Numbered from the stretch's first letter, positions 23,945-32,992 are shown. The stretch is DNA of 42,659 nt from Clostridia bacterium (GCA_900769075.1 CAAGFE010000082.1:1-42659), one strand, 5' to 3'. A program made the numbers and translations. The notes: generated by a model from the sequence alone, not told the origin.

Positions 23945-24967
23945 ATGGCGTTCTGGGGTGACATCAAGAACAGGGTCCAGCAGACCGTGAAGCCCAAACA
24001 GCAGCAGGAGAACAACAACGGCTATACCGCTGTCCGCGGCGATGGCCGGGTCAGCTCCTTTGTGCCGAAGGTGCGGGGCAAGGCGTTTGACCAGCAGCAG
24101 AACGGCTTCACCCAGGGGAACACCGGCTTTGGCAGCATGGCCCCCGCCGGCGTTGATCCGAATCTGTTCCAGGGCATGGGCGGCCAGAACGGCGCTGTCC
24201 CGCCCCAGCAGGGCATGCCCCAGCAGACGCCCTTTGGCCGCACAGGCTTCCAGCAGCCGATGAATGCCCCTCAGACGGGCTTTCAGCAGCCGATGAACCC
24301 GGGCGCGCAGATGGGCGGTCAGATCCCGCCCCGGCCTCAGGCCCAGTTCCAGGGCCAGCAGCGGGGCTTTGAGCCCCAGCAGCCCATGCAGCCCCAGCAG
24401 CCCATGCAGGGCCAGTTCCAGTTCCCCCAGAGTGCCCCCCAGCCCCAGCAGGAGGTTGTTCCCATCGGCGGGGCCGACAGCTATGTGGTGGACGGCAACG
24501 CCTACAAGATGGTGCTGCGGGTGGCGCAGATCACGGGCGTGCCCAGCTGCTTCCGGGTGATTGAGTTCATGTACAACAACGAATCCGTGATTGTCAACGC
24601 CGAGCAGGTGACCGACCCGGTGGAATCCGACCGGTGCATGGATCTGATCTTTGGCGCGGCGTGCGCGATGAAGCAGCGCCTGATGCGCGTTTCCGGCAAG
24701 CAGATCTACCTGATCACGCCGCCCCAGGTGTATGTCGCCCCCTTTGAAAACCTGCGCCGCATGGGCATGGAGGATATTGCGAACCGCTGGCCCGGCGCGA
24801 TGCAGACCACCCTGCAGGGGCAACCGGCCCCCGGCAACGTCCAGCCCTTCACCAGCCGGTTCCGCCAGGATGACTTTGCTGGCGGCGGGGGTCGGCGCGT
24901 CAACCGCGCGCCCTCCTTCGCCAACGGGTACACCGATTACGGCGGATTCGGCGCAAAAACCCGCTGA
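23945..24967 (+). CDS. sepF: SepF cell-division protein with long Q/P/G-rich linker
   Basis: SepF anchors FtsZ filaments to the membrane and aligns the septal ring. The start MAFWGDIKNRV forms the membrane-binding amphipathic helix. The C-terminal SepF domain (about residues 165-260) contains VIVNAEQVTDPVESDRCMDLI, FGAACAMKQRL and QIYLITPPQVYV. Between them are about 120 residues rich in Gln, Pro, Gly and Phe with repeats such as FQQPMN and PQQPMQ, and a second flexible tail follows. At 340 residues it is roughly twice the size of Bacillus SepF. The start at 23945 has GGGAGG. It lies between yggS and yggT as in the ylm cluster. Confidence 0.93.
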   Translation: MAFWGDIKNRVQQTVKPKQQQENNNGYTAVRGDGRVSSFVPKVRGKAFDQQQNGFTQGNTGFGSMAPAGVDPNLFQGMGGQNGAVPPQQGMPQQTPFGRTGFQQPMNAPQTGFQQPMNPGAQMGGQIPPRPQAQFQGQQRGFEPQQPMQPQQPMQGQFQFPQSAPQPQQEVVPIGGADSYVVDGNAYKMVLRVAQITGVPSCFRVIEFMYNNESVIVNAEQVTDPVESDRCMDLIFGAACAMKQRLMRVSGKQIYLITPPQVYVAPFENLRRMGMEDIANRWPGAMQTTLQGQPAPGNVQPFTSRFRQDDFAGGGGRRVNRAPSFANGYTDYGGFGAKTR

Positions 24968-24990
24968 GGGACAGAAAAGGAGAGAGCAAG

Positions 24991-25242
24991 ATGGGGCTTA
25001 TCACCGGATTGATCAACCTGATCCTGACGATTTACAAGCTTCTGGTGATCGTGCTTTTTGTCCTGAAGCTGGCCAAGGCGCCCGCCAACAGGTGGATCAC
25101 CCTGCTGGACAGCATCGTTGAGCCGGTGCTGGTGCCGCTGCGCAAGCTGCTGAACAAGTATCTGCCCCAGAAATGGCAGATCATCGACTGGTCGCCCATT
25201 GCGCTGTTCATCGTGATCAGCGTGATCCAGTGGATTCTGTAA
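24991..25242 (+). CDS. YggT-family membrane protein
   Basis: This 83-residue integral membrane protein has two hydrophobic helices (about 5-27 and 63-82) around the conserved amphipathic segment LLDSIVEPVLVPLRKLLNKYLP, typical of YggT/YlmG. It is the ylmG counterpart in the division cluster. Its role is not well defined; relatives influence nucleoid and plastid division or membrane organisation. It has GGAGAG before the start and overlaps ylmH by 13 bases. Confidence 0.92.
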   Translation: MGLITGLINLILTIYKLLVIVLFVLKLAKAPANRWITLLDSIVEPVLVPLRKLLNKYLPQKWQIIDWSPIALFIVISVIQWIL

Positions 25243-25991
25243 GGCCGCGGGACGCATCGTCCCAGCTGGCGCTCCGGCTGCACCAGCAGGCCCAGCGGGC
25301 GGACAAGTTGGATATCCCGGTGCCGGGGCGCTTTGTCGCCGGGGAAGAAAGGGCCCAGGCGATCCGCGCGGCCCGGGAGGCCCGGGTGGCTGTCTCCTTT
25401 GAGGGCGGCTGGCCCGACGCGGAGCGGGTGCAGGTCTGCTTTCACCCGGCCTGGGCGGAGCCGGAATTCACCGCCGTCTGGGTGGAAATCCGCTGGGCGG
25501 CGAAGTTCGCCCAAGTGGAACACCGGGATCTGCTGGGCAGCCTGATGGCCCTAGGCATGGATCGCTCCTTCTTTGGGGATCTGATCGCCCTGGAGGATCG
25601 GGCGTACCTGCTGTGCCTGCCGGAGATGGCTGCCCGTCTGCCCATGGAGTGGGACAAGGCGGGCAATGTGCCGATCCGGGTGGGGGCCTTGGAGGAGGCG
25701 CCGGACATCGCGCCGCCCCGGGGGGAGCTGCTCCGGGACACCGTCGCGTCCCTGCGCCTGGACTGCGTCCTCGCCGCGGGCATGAAAATCTCCCGCAGCC
25801 GGGCCGCGGAAATCATCCGCACGGGCGCGGTGGCGGTGGAGCATGTGCCCGAAGAGCGCACCGACCGCGTCCTGACGGCCGGACAGCTGCTGTCCATCCG
25901 CGGGTTCGGGCGAATCCGCCTGACTGAGGTCGCCGGCCCGAACCGAAAAGATCGATTCCCCGTCGTGCTTGAGATTTTCCACAAGCACTGA
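25230..25991 (+). CDS. ylmH: YlmH, S4-domain RNA-binding protein
   Basis: An N-terminal alpha/beta domain (with EERAQAIRAAREARVAVSF) precedes a C-terminal S4 domain (LRLDCVLAAGMKISRSRAAEIIRTGAVAVEHV). YlmH relatives bind ribosomal 50S-tRNA complexes in ribosome quality control and affect division. The start is not certain: I chose a GTG at 25230 that overlaps yggT by 13 bases and leaves the family's usual length of about 253 residues. An ATG at 25173 would add 19 residues read out of frame from yggT and is less likely. Ribosome binding may rely on coupling, since no strong site is seen. Confidence 0.87.
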   Translation: MDSVRPRDASSQLALRLHQQAQRADKLDIPVPGRFVAGEERAQAIRAAREARVAVSFEGGWPDAERVQVCFHPAWAEPEFTAVWVEIRWAAKFAQVEHRDLLGSLMALGMDRSFFGDLIALEDRAYLLCLPEMAARLPMEWDKAGNVPIRVGALEEAPDIAPPRGELLRDTVASLRLDCVLAAGMKISRSRAAEIIRTGAVAVEHVPEERTDRVLTAGQLLSIRGFGRIRLTEVAGPNRKDRFPVVLEIFHKH

Positions 25992-26041
25992 GCATATCAT
26001 CAATCAGCCGTCAGCACTGCGAATGAAAGGGGTACACCACT

Positions 26042-26536
26042 ATGCAGAATCAGAAAATCACCATCGAAGTGATCGAAAACAAGGAATTCCGCGTTGCCGC
26101 CAAGGGCTACAATCAGCATGAGGTGGATGAATTCCTGGACAGCATCTGCGACGAGCTGGAGCGCATCGAGGGCGAAATGGCGGCCCTGCAGACGGAGAAT
26201 GATGACCTGAAGCATCGCGCCGTGCCCCAGCCCTCCCCCTACGCCGCGCCGGCCCCCGCGCCCGCGTCCCCCGAGGGCACCTTCCGGGAGATCCTGGAGA
26301 TGGCCCAGCGCGTCAAGGAACAGACGATTGCCGATGCGGAAACCCGGGCGGCGGAGATCATCCGCAATGCCGAGACCGAAGCCAGGGCGCGCCTGGGCAA
26401 CCTCATGGAGGAGCGGGAGCACCTGGAGAAGGACATCGAGGCCCTGAAGGAGGAAGCCCGGGCATACAAGGCGCGGTTCGCTGAGGTGATCGACGCAGCC
26501 CGGCGGGTGCTGGACGAGGCTTCTGATCTGGAATGA
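26042..26536 (+). CDS. divIVA: DivIVA-domain protein
   Basis: This coiled-coil protein marks curved membranes at poles and septa and organises division or growth. The N-terminal lipid-binding domain contains IENKEFRVAAKGYNQHEVDEFLDSI, the DivIVA signature. A coiled coil is interrupted by a Pro/Ala-rich linker (about residues 60-80) and resumes with heptad-like Glu/Arg/Leu repeats to the end. Its 164 residues match the family. It is the last gene of the ylm-type cluster and starts after AAAGGGG. Confidence 0.94.
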   Translation: MQNQKITIEVIENKEFRVAAKGYNQHEVDEFLDSICDELERIEGEMAALQTENDDLKHRAVPQPSPYAAPAPAPASPEGTFREILEMAQRVKEQTIADAETRAAEIIRNAETEARARLGNLMEEREHLEKDIEALKEEARAYKARFAEVIDAARRVLDEASDLE

Positions 26537-26608
26537 GCGCATGGCGGGACGGCACAAGGCTGTTCCGCCTTTTGCAATGGGCAGTGAAAGGCAAGGGAGG
26601 TTCGTGCG

Positions 26609-28924
26609 ATGGAACAGGTTCGCGTGGCGGTTCGCGCACTGGTGGAGTTTACCCTCCATGGCACGGACATCCGCCGCCTGGGCGGGCAGGTCAAGGACAT
26701 GCAGGACGGCATGCTGGGCCACAAGGCCCGCCAGGCCCTGCTGGGCGACGGCTGGGAAGCCGAGGTACCGCTGGCCCTGACCATTCCGGTGGAGGATGAG
26801 GACACGGAGCTGCTGCTGTCCGGGCGCATGGACGCCTTCTGCGACGGAGAGGTGCCCGTGATTGAGGAAATCAAGCTCTGGCAGCACAAGGAGCCGCCGG
26901 TGATGCCCTTCGAGGCCCACGAAATGCAGGCGGTGTGCTACGGGCACATGCTGTGTGAAACCCGCGGGGTCGGGCGCGTCCTCCTCCGGGTCGCCTATGT
27001 GGACAGGCGCGGCAAGATGCGCGGGCAGTTCGATACGCTCCTGACGGCGGAGGAATGCCGCGCCCGCTTCCTGACGGTTTTTGAGCCCTATGTGCGGCGG
27101 ATGCGCATTCTTCGCCGCCACCGCCGGGAGCGGGACGCCTCGCTGCGGGGGTTGCGCTTTCCCTTCGGCAGCTACCGCCCGGGCCAGCGAGAAATGGCGG
27201 TGCAGGTGTATACCGCCGTCAAGCTGGGCAAGCGGCTGTTTGCCTCCATGCCGACGGGGACGGGCAAGTCCGCCGCAGCGCTGTTTCCGGCGCTGAAAGC
27301 CCTGGGGGAGGGGCTCACCGGGCAGGTGTATTACCTCACCGCCCGCACGACCCAGCGCCAGGGCCCGCTGGAGGCCCTGCGCCGCATGCGGGAGCAGCCC
27401 CTCCGCCTGTGGACGCTCACCCTGGACGCGAAGGATAAGCAATGCCCCGAAAAGACGCTGTGTCACCCGGATTACTGTCCCCGGGCCAAGGGTCATTTCC
27501 TGCGGGATCATGCCGCCGTCGAGGAGATGCTGGAAAGCGATGACTGGTCGCCGGAGAACATCCGCGCCATGGCGGACAAGCACTGTCTTTGCCCGTTTGA
27601 GTTCTCCCTGTCCCTGGCGGAAATCGCCGATCTGACCATCTGCGACTATAATTATGCCCTCGACCCGGCGGTGCATATCCAGCGCATCTTCGACCAGACC
27701 GGGAACGTGACGCTGCTCATCGACGAGGCCCACAACCTGCTTTCCCGCGTGCGGGACATGCTCTCCGGCGCGGTGGACGGCGGACGTATCCGCAGGCTGC
27801 GGACGGTGGTGGGCAAATCCGCCGGACGGAAGCATCCGCTCTACAAAGCCATGACCGAGGTCCTGAAGGCCCTCGACGATCTGCCCATCCCGGAGGATGA
27901 TGCCACCGAGGGCGAGTTGGCAAAGCTCCCCGCATCGCTGGACAATGCCTGCATGGAGTTGACTGACGCCTTCATGACCGCCCAGAACGAGTCCTTTCCC
28001 TGGGAGGAAGCCGGGGAGCGGCTCAGCGATACCCTGCTGCCGCTTCTGTCCTTCGTTCGGGCCAGACGGCGGGATACCACGGCGTACGCCTGGCTCTGGC
28101 AGGGGCGGAAAAACCGGGTGCTGACCGCCTTCGCGCTGGATGTGGCCGGCTATTTTGAGGAGGTCACGACCCTGCTGCGGGGGGTCATCTGCTTCTCCGC
28201 CACGATGCACCCGCTGGAGGACATGAAGCTGCTCCTGGGCGGTCAGGAGGACGATGCGTGCTTCGCCATGCCCTCGCCCTTTCCGCGGGAGAACCTGCTC
28301 GTCCTGCAGAAGGACGTGAACACCCGCTATCGCTATCGGGAGGCAGCCTGCGCGGTGATCGCGGAGGAGATCCGGGCCCTGGTATCGGCAAAGCCCGGGC
28401 GGTACATCGTGTTTTTCCCCAGCTTCGCGTACCTGCGCCAGGTGTCCGAATTGCTGGAGACGCCCCATCAGACCCAACGCTCCGCCATGTCGGAAGAGGA
28501 GCGCAGGGCATTCCTCGCCCCCTATGTGCCCGATGGCGCGCCGGTGCTCAGCCTGTGCGTGCTGGGCGGCATCTTCGCCGAGGGCATTGATCTGCCGGGC
28601 AGCGCGCTGGACGGGGTGATTGTCGTCGGCGTTGGTCTGCCCCAGGTGAACCTTTTCCAGGAGACCCTGCGCAAATACTACGAGCGCACGCTGAACGACG
28701 GCTTCCTCTATGCCTACATGCTGCCGGGCATGCAGAAGGTCGCCCAGGCGGTGGGCCGGGTCATCCGCGCGGAGAGCGACCGGGGCGCGGCGATTCTCCT
28801 GGATGACCGGTACCGCCAGGCAGCCTACCGCAGGCTGTGCCCGGAGCACTGGATCATCCGCCGGGGCGGCACGGAAGGGACGCTTCGCCGCTTCTGGGAG
28901 GCGGACAAGCAGCCGAATCGTTGA
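26609..28924 (+). CDS. RecB/Cas4-like nuclease fused to Rad3/DinG-type iron-sulfur helicase
   Basis: The N-terminal 190 residues carry a PD-(D/E)XK nuclease: D75 in SGRMDAF, E87-x-K89 in EEIK, and the RecB-family QxxxY motif Q107-Y111. The rest is an SF2 helicase of the XPD/DinG group with Walker A at 214-221 (MPTGTGKS), DEAH at 372-375, and cysteines C279, C285 and C290 with C326/C328 as plausible 4Fe-4S ligands. The last third has QAVGRVIRAESDRGAAILLDDR. The activity is probably 5'-3' DNA unwinding with cleavage, in repair. The arrangement is known in Firmicutes but little studied. The start follows GGGAGG, and a terminator follows the gene. Confidence 0.9.
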   Translation: MEQVRVAVRALVEFTLHGTDIRRLGGQVKDMQDGMLGHKARQALLGDGWEAEVPLALTIPVEDEDTELLLSGRMDAFCDGEVPVIEEIKLWQHKEPPVMPFEAHEMQAVCYGHMLCETRGVGRVLLRVAYVDRRGKMRGQFDTLLTAEECRARFLTVFEPYVRRMRILRRHRRERDASLRGLRFPFGSYRPGQREMAVQVYTAVKLGKRLFASMPTGTGKSAAALFPALKALGEGLTGQVYYLTARTTQRQGPLEALRRMREQPLRLWTLTLDAKDKQCPEKTLCHPDYCPRAKGHFLRDHAAVEEMLESDDWSPENIRAMADKHCLCPFEFSLSLAEIADLTICDYNYALDPAVHIQRIFDQTGNVTLLIDEAHNLLSRVRDMLSGAVDGGRIRRLRTVVGKSAGRKHPLYKAMTEVLKALDDLPIPEDDATEGELAKLPASLDNACMELTDAFMTAQNESFPWEEAGERLSDTLLPLLSFVRARRRDTTAYAWLWQGRKNRVLTAFALDVAGYFEEVTTLLRGVICFSATMHPLEDMKLLLGGQEDDACFAMPSPFPRENLLVLQKDVNTRYRYREAACAVIAEEIRALVSAKPGRYIVFFPSFAYLRQVSELLETPHQTQRSAMSEEERRAFLAPYVPDGAPVLSLCVLGGIFAEGIDLPGSALDGVIVVGVGLPQVNLFQETLRKYYERTLNDGFLYAYMLPGMQKVAQAVGRVIRAESDRGAAILLDDRYRQAAYRRLCPEHWIIRRGGTEGTLRRFWEADKQPNR

Positions 28925-28963
28925 GCCGGCGGAGGCGGGGAAGGGCCCGTCCGCTGGCTTTTT
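28925..28963 (+). terminator. Intrinsic terminator after the nuclease-helicase gene
   Basis: The stem GCCGGCGGA against TCCGCTGGC (one wobble pair) is followed by TTTTT. Confidence 0.8.
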
Positions 28964-28986
28964 GCTGTATTTTCACCCCAGGCGGC

Positions 28987-29015
28987 TCGACAAAAGCGTT
29001 CACTTGCCGTACAAT
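28987..29015 (+). promoter_or_regulatory. Promoter of the phosphoglycerate mutase gene
   Basis: TCGACA, a 17-base spacer and TACAAT each match the consensus at five of six positions and lie about 75 bases before the start. Confidence 0.65.
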
Positions 29016-29089
29016 ATTTGATGGAAAAATGATCAAAAATGGGAACGAAAGCCCGTTTTCATTCGTCTAATATAGGAGGGGCAAGCCAA

Positions 29090-30310
29090 ATGAAGTACAT
29101 CCTTGTCATCGGCGACGGCATGAGCGACGATCCGGTTCCGGAGCTGGGCGGCAAAACGCCGCTGGAAAGCCTTGATCTGCCGAATTTCGGTATGCTGGCG
29201 GGCAGCGAAACCGGCACCTGCCGGACGGTTCCGGAAGGCGTGCCCGCGGGCAGCGACACCGCCATTCTGAACATCTTCGGCTATGATCCCCGCTGGAGCT
29301 ATACCGGGCGCAGCGCGCTGGAAGCCGCCGGCGTGGGTGTGAAGCTCAGGCCCGGCGAGGTGTCCATGCGCGTCAACCTGTGCGCGGTGGAGGAGATCGG
29401 CGGCAGGCTGATCATTCACAGCCACAACGGCGGCAATATCGAGGGCGACGAAGCCGAAACCCTCATGAACGACCTGCTGGCGGATCCCCGCTTCCAGCCC
29501 GCGAAGGAAGCCGCGAAGCTGACCGTGCACGTCACCCGCACCTTCCGCCATATCGGCGTGTTTGCGGGCGTGGATGCATCCGACCGGTTCCAGACCACCG
29601 AGCCCCATAACGTGCTGGAGCAGGACGTGGCGCTCCACTATCCCACCGGCGCGATGGCGGCGGAAATCACCGCGCTGATGAAGGCCTCCTATGAGGTGCT
29701 GAAGGATCACCCCATCAACCGGGCACGCATCGCCCAGGGAAAGCTCCCGGCGAACATGATCTGGCCCTGGGGCGCGGGCCGCGCGATGTGCCTGGAGGAC
29801 TTCACGAAGAAATACGGCCGCACGGGCACGGTGATTTCCGCCGTGCCGCTGGTCTGGGGCATTGCCGAGCTGGCGGGGCTGAAGCATCCGGAGGTGCCCG
29901 GCGCCAACGGTGATCTGGACACCAACTACGAGGGCAAGGTGGACGCGGCGATTGCGGCACTCAAAAATGGCGACGATTTCGCCGCCATCCATGTGGAGGC
30001 CCCGGATGAAATGACCCACGCGGGCAAGCTGGCGGAAAAGCTGGAAGCCATCCGCCGCCTGGATCAGCGGGTGATCAAGCCCTTGCTGGAAAGGCTGCCG
30101 GAGCTGGGCGATTTCCGCATTTTGCTCCTCAGCGACCACAAGACGCTCATGTCCACCCGCACCCATGACGCCAAGCCCGTGCCCTACGCGATCTACGACA
30201 GCCGCAGGCCGGGAACGCCCAGCCGCCTGGATGAATCCACCGCCGCGGGGGGCGAATGGCTTCCCGAGGGCCGCTTCCTCATGGGCCGGTTGCTGGAAGT
30301 CAACGCCTGA
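29090..30310 (+). CDS. apgM: Cofactor-independent phosphoglycerate mutase, archaeal type (ApgM)
   Basis: The enzyme interconverts 3- and 2-phosphoglycerate in glycolysis through a phosphoserine intermediate. It belongs to the alkaline-phosphatase superfamily: the metal-binding D9 is in VIGDGMSD, the nucleophile S55 is in AGSDTA, and the distal site is in LLSDHKTLMSTRTH. At 406 residues it is the archaeal/short type (COG3635), also common in Clostridia, rather than the 510-residue GpmI. The start ATG at 29090 has GGAGG; an upstream ATG at 29039 lacks a site. It is monocistronic and convergent with the next gene, with only six bases between stops. Confidence 0.93.
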   Translation: MKYILVIGDGMSDDPVPELGGKTPLESLDLPNFGMLAGSETGTCRTVPEGVPAGSDTAILNIFGYDPRWSYTGRSALEAAGVGVKLRPGEVSMRVNLCAVEEIGGRLIIHSHNGGNIEGDEAETLMNDLLADPRFQPAKEAAKLTVHVTRTFRHIGVFAGVDASDRFQTTEPHNVLEQDVALHYPTGAMAAEITALMKASYEVLKDHPINRARIAQGKLPANMIWPWGAGRAMCLEDFTKKYGRTGTVISAVPLVWGIAELAGLKHPEVPGANGDLDTNYEGKVDAAIAALKNGDDFAAIHVEAPDEMTHAGKLAEKLEAIRRLDQRVIKPLLERLPELGDFRILLLSDHKTLMSTRTHDAKPVPYAIYDSRRPGTPSRLDESTAAGGEWLPEGRFLMGRLLEVNA

Positions 30311-30316
30311 TGCACC

Positions 30317-30943
30317 TCAGGATTCCACCCCTTCCAGCCATTGCTCCAATTCCTCGATGGTGGCAAAGCCCTTGCCTGTGCGTACCGCCTGCTGCGCATC
30401 GTCCGGCAGCTCGGTCAGGAGCAGGTCCAGCTCCTTGACCAGCGCCAGCGCATCGCCGTACTTGTTCTGGAACACGCACAGCATCCCCCCCTCGTCCGGC
30501 ATCAGCACCACATGCTCCGGGCAGTACAGGGAGAGCGTCTGCTCCATCACCACCTCCGCCGAGGCGAAGGACGTGATCGTCCAGGTGTCATAGGCGGCGG
30601 AAACGGCTTCGCGGTTTTTCCCGGCAAGCTCGGCGGGAATCACCTGGCGGCGGGTCAGCTCGTGTCCGCAGGGGGCGTAGGTCATGTGCTGGATGAGCTG
30701 GCAGTCCGCATTGGTGGTCTGCTGGGTGTCGGAGCGCACCTGGGCGGCTTCCGGGGGAACGGGATCATCCACGGTGGATTTGGGCACCAGGGCGACGATC
30801 AGCAGCAGCATCAGCCCGGCCAGCATGGCGCTGCCGGTCAGGAGCTGGCGGCGGTCGATGGTGGGCCGGATCTCCGCCTTCTCGTCGGAAAAATGCGGCT
30901 TGGGGCTGCGGTATTGCTGGTTGAAACGATCCATATCATTCAT
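30317..30943 (-). CDS. Membrane-anchored protein with BofC-like C-terminal domain
   Basis: A basic cytosolic start of about 33 residues, one membrane helix (about 34-52) and an extracytoplasmic domain are visible. The last 80 residues (LSLYCPEHVVLM, GMLCVFQNKYGD, a hydrophobic strand, then an ATIEELEQWLEGVES end) resemble the BofC C-terminal domain of clostridial proteins. In Bacillus BofC tunes sporulation signalling; here the role is unknown. The N-terminal half has CQLIQHMTYAPCGHELTRR, with two cysteines. It starts after AAAGGAG. Confidence 0.65.
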   Translation of the reverse strand: MNDMDRFNQQYRSPKPHFSDEKAEIRPTIDRRQLLTGSAMLAGLMLLLIVALVPKSTVDDPVPPEAAQVRSDTQQTTNADCQLIQHMTYAPCGHELTRRQVIPAELAGKNREAVSAAYDTWTITSFASAEVVMEQTLSLYCPEHVVLMPDEGGMLCVFQNKYGDALALVKELDLLLTELPDDAQQAVRTGKGFATIEELEQWLEGVES

Positions 30944-31023
30944 GGGGATTCGCTCCTTTCTGTTTGACCGTAGTATGGCGGAATGGGCTGGCGATTATTC
31001 CCTGCACAAAGGAGCTGAAGCGG

Positions 31024-31677
31024 ATGATCCGGGCTGTTCTGTTTGATCTGGACGGAACGCTGACCAACACACTCGATGACATTGCCGACGCGATGAATCG
31101 CGCCCTGCGAATGCACGGCCTTCCCGAATGGCCGGTGGATGCCTACCGCTTCCTGGTGGGCAACGGCGCGAAGATTCTCGCCCAGCGGGCCGTGCGTGAG
31201 GAGCAGCAGCTGGCGCTCTCCGTCCAGAGGGCGTATCAGGCGTATTACGAAACGCATACGCAGGTCAAGACCCAGCCCTACGAGGGCGTGGCGGAGCTGC
31301 TGGCGGCGCTTCAGGCGAAAAAGCTGCCGATGGCGGTGTTCTCCAACAAGCCCGACGCGGACACGAAAAACGTCGTGGCCCACTTCTTCCCGGGGATCCG
31401 CTGGGCGGTTGTCCGCGGACAGGTGGAGGGCGTGCCGGTGAAGCCGGATCCCGCGGGCGCGCTGGCGGTGGCGTCCGCCATGGGCGTATCGCCGGAGGAG
31501 GTGCTGTATGTGGGGGATACGGGCACCGACATGTCCTGCGCGCTGAACGCGGGGATGCATCCCGTCGGGGCGCTGTGGGGCTTCCGCACGGCGCAGGAGC
31601 TGACCGAAAGCGGCGCGGAGGGCCTCGCTGCCCATCCGCTGGACGTGCTGAAGTTCCTGACGGCGTCATCAGTGTAA
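31024..31677 (+). CDS. HAD-superfamily phosphatase (phosphoglycolate phosphatase-like)
   Basis: All HAD motifs are present: nucleophile D8 and acid D10 in VLFDLDGTLTNT, motif II Ser in AVFSNKP, a lysine in VKPDP and motif IV YVGDTGTDMSCA. A helical cap of the Gph type lies between motifs I and II. Its 217 residues fit phosphoglycolate phosphatases and pyrophosphatases (PpaX), but the substrate cannot be assigned. The start at 31024 has AAAGGAG nine bases upstream, and the in-frame ATG at 30964 is not supported. It is divergent from the BofC-like gene. Confidence 0.88.
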   Translation: MIRAVLFDLDGTLTNTLDDIADAMNRALRMHGLPEWPVDAYRFLVGNGAKILAQRAVREEQQLALSVQRAYQAYYETHTQVKTQPYEGVAELLAALQAKKLPMAVFSNKPDADTKNVVAHFFPGIRWAVVRGQVEGVPVKPDPAGALAVASAMGVSPEEVLYVGDTGTDMSCALNAGMHPVGALWGFRTAQELTESGAEGLAAHPLDVLKFLTASSV

Positions 31678-31693
31678 CAGTTCGATTTTTCAC

Positions 31694-31722
31694 TTTACAA
31701 TCACAATCCGGCATGGTATAAT
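31694..31722 (+). promoter_or_regulatory. Promoter of the first peptidoglycan-binding gene
   Basis: TTTACA, a 17-base spacer and TATAAT with an extended TG lie about 50 bases before the start. A small hairpin (GCCC-GTAAAT-GGGC) follows in the leader. Confidence 0.8.
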
Positions 31723-31771
31723 CAAAGACAGATATGATGTGCTGCCCGTAAATGGGCTTGGAGGAATGAAA

Positions 31772-32980
31772 ATGAAGAAGCTGCTCCTTCGTGCATTCGC
31801 ACTGGCACTTGCGGCGATGATGCTGCTGGCAGCCACCGGCATGGCCGAAACCCTCAAGCTGCGCGACAAGGGAGATAATGTCCTTGTTCTGCAGACCGGC
31901 CTGACCATGCTGGGGTATTACACCGGTGACCTGGACGGCAATTTCGGTTCCGGAACCCTCAAGGCGGTCAAGGCCTTCCAGAAGGCGGAGGGCCTGAAGG
32001 TGGATGGGCTGGCGGGCAAGGCGACCCAGGCCCGGCTGACCGAGCTGACCGGCGTTGTCTTCAAGGATGACGGCAAGGAAGAAGAAAAACCCGATGACAC
32101 CGAAAAGCCCAAGACCCTCTTCGCCGGGGACTACCGGACCATGCAGTATGGGACGGCGGGCCCGCGGGTCCGGGTGCTCCAGCGCGCGCTGCTGGCGCTG
32201 GGCTTCAATGTGAAGGTGGATGGCGACTATGGCTCCACCACCATTCAGGCGGTCAAGGCGTTCCAGACCGTCGTTGGCCTGACGGCGGACGGCAAGGCGG
32301 GCAAAAAGACCCTCCAGAAGCTGGAAACCTACTTCGATGCGGACGGCAACTGCACCAGCGGCCCCATCGCCGGCAATAAGCCCGCCGCGCCCGAGGTCGA
32401 TCCCGATGCCCCCACCTACGGCATTCCTGAGCGCACCCTGCGCTCCGGCGCAACCGGCCTGGACGTGAAATACGTCATGCAGCGCCTGTATGACCTGAAG
32501 TACTACAACAAAAAGGTGGACGAGAAGTTTGGAGCCGGCATGCTCGCGGCGGTCAAGGCCTTCCAGAAGAAAAATGGCCTGACGGTGGACGGCGTGGTCG
32601 GCCCGACCACCATCAAGGTGCTGTTCTCCGCCGATGCGCTGGCTGCGGACGCCCTCGTGCCCGCCCCCGATCCCGATCCCCTCAAGCTCCCCCTGAAGCT
32701 GGGCGACAAGGGCGATGAGGTCAAGGACGTGCAGCAGGCCCTGAAAAACCTGGGCTATGCTGTGGGCAAGGCCGACGGAGTCTTCGGCCAGAAAACCCAG
32801 GCGGCGGTGAAGCTCTTCCAGGCCCGCAACGGCATGACCGTGGACGGCAAGGTGGGCGAGCGGACCCTCGCGCGTCTGTTCAGCGCGGACGCGGTTCCTG
32901 CGAATGGGAAGGCCCCCGAAATTGAAACCTCTGATACCGGCGATGATGCCCCCAAAGTGGTCATCCCCGGAGATGGCTGA
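31772..32980 (+). CDS. Secreted protein of four peptidoglycan-binding repeats
   Basis: A typical signal peptide (KKLLLR, hydrophobic core, ATGMA cleavage region) is followed by four PG_binding_1 domains of about 60-70 residues. Each shows the pattern LxxGxxGxxVxxxQxxLxxLGY...DGxFGxxTxxAVKxFQ...GLxVDGxxGxxT. Charged or Pro-rich linkers separate them. No catalytic domain is present, so it probably coats or organises the cell wall. The start is the ATG at 31772, the one properly spaced from GGAGG. It is a paralogue of the next gene: the linker GKKTLQKxETYFDxDG is shared. Confidence 0.9.
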   Translation: MKKLLLRAFALALAAMMLLAATGMAETLKLRDKGDNVLVLQTGLTMLGYYTGDLDGNFGSGTLKAVKAFQKAEGLKVDGLAGKATQARLTELTGVVFKDDGKEEEKPDDTEKPKTLFAGDYRTMQYGTAGPRVRVLQRALLALGFNVKVDGDYGSTTIQAVKAFQTVVGLTADGKAGKKTLQKLETYFDADGNCTSGPIAGNKPAAPEVDPDAPTYGIPERTLRSGATGLDVKYVMQRLYDLKYYNKKVDEKFGAGMLAAVKAFQKKNGLTVDGVVGPTTIKVLFSADALAADALVPAPDPDPLKLPLKLGDKGDEVKDVQQALKNLGYAVGKADGVFGQKTQAAVKLFQARNGMTVDGKVGERTLARLFSADAVPANGKAPEIETSDTGDDAPKVVIPGDG

Positions 32981-32992
32981 TGATTGAACAAG

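Noticed and set aside
26609..28924. Cas4 or CRISPR-associated DinG
   Set aside because: The nuclease and helicase motifs are real, but there is no CRISPR array or other cas gene nearby, and the gene sits among housekeeping genes.
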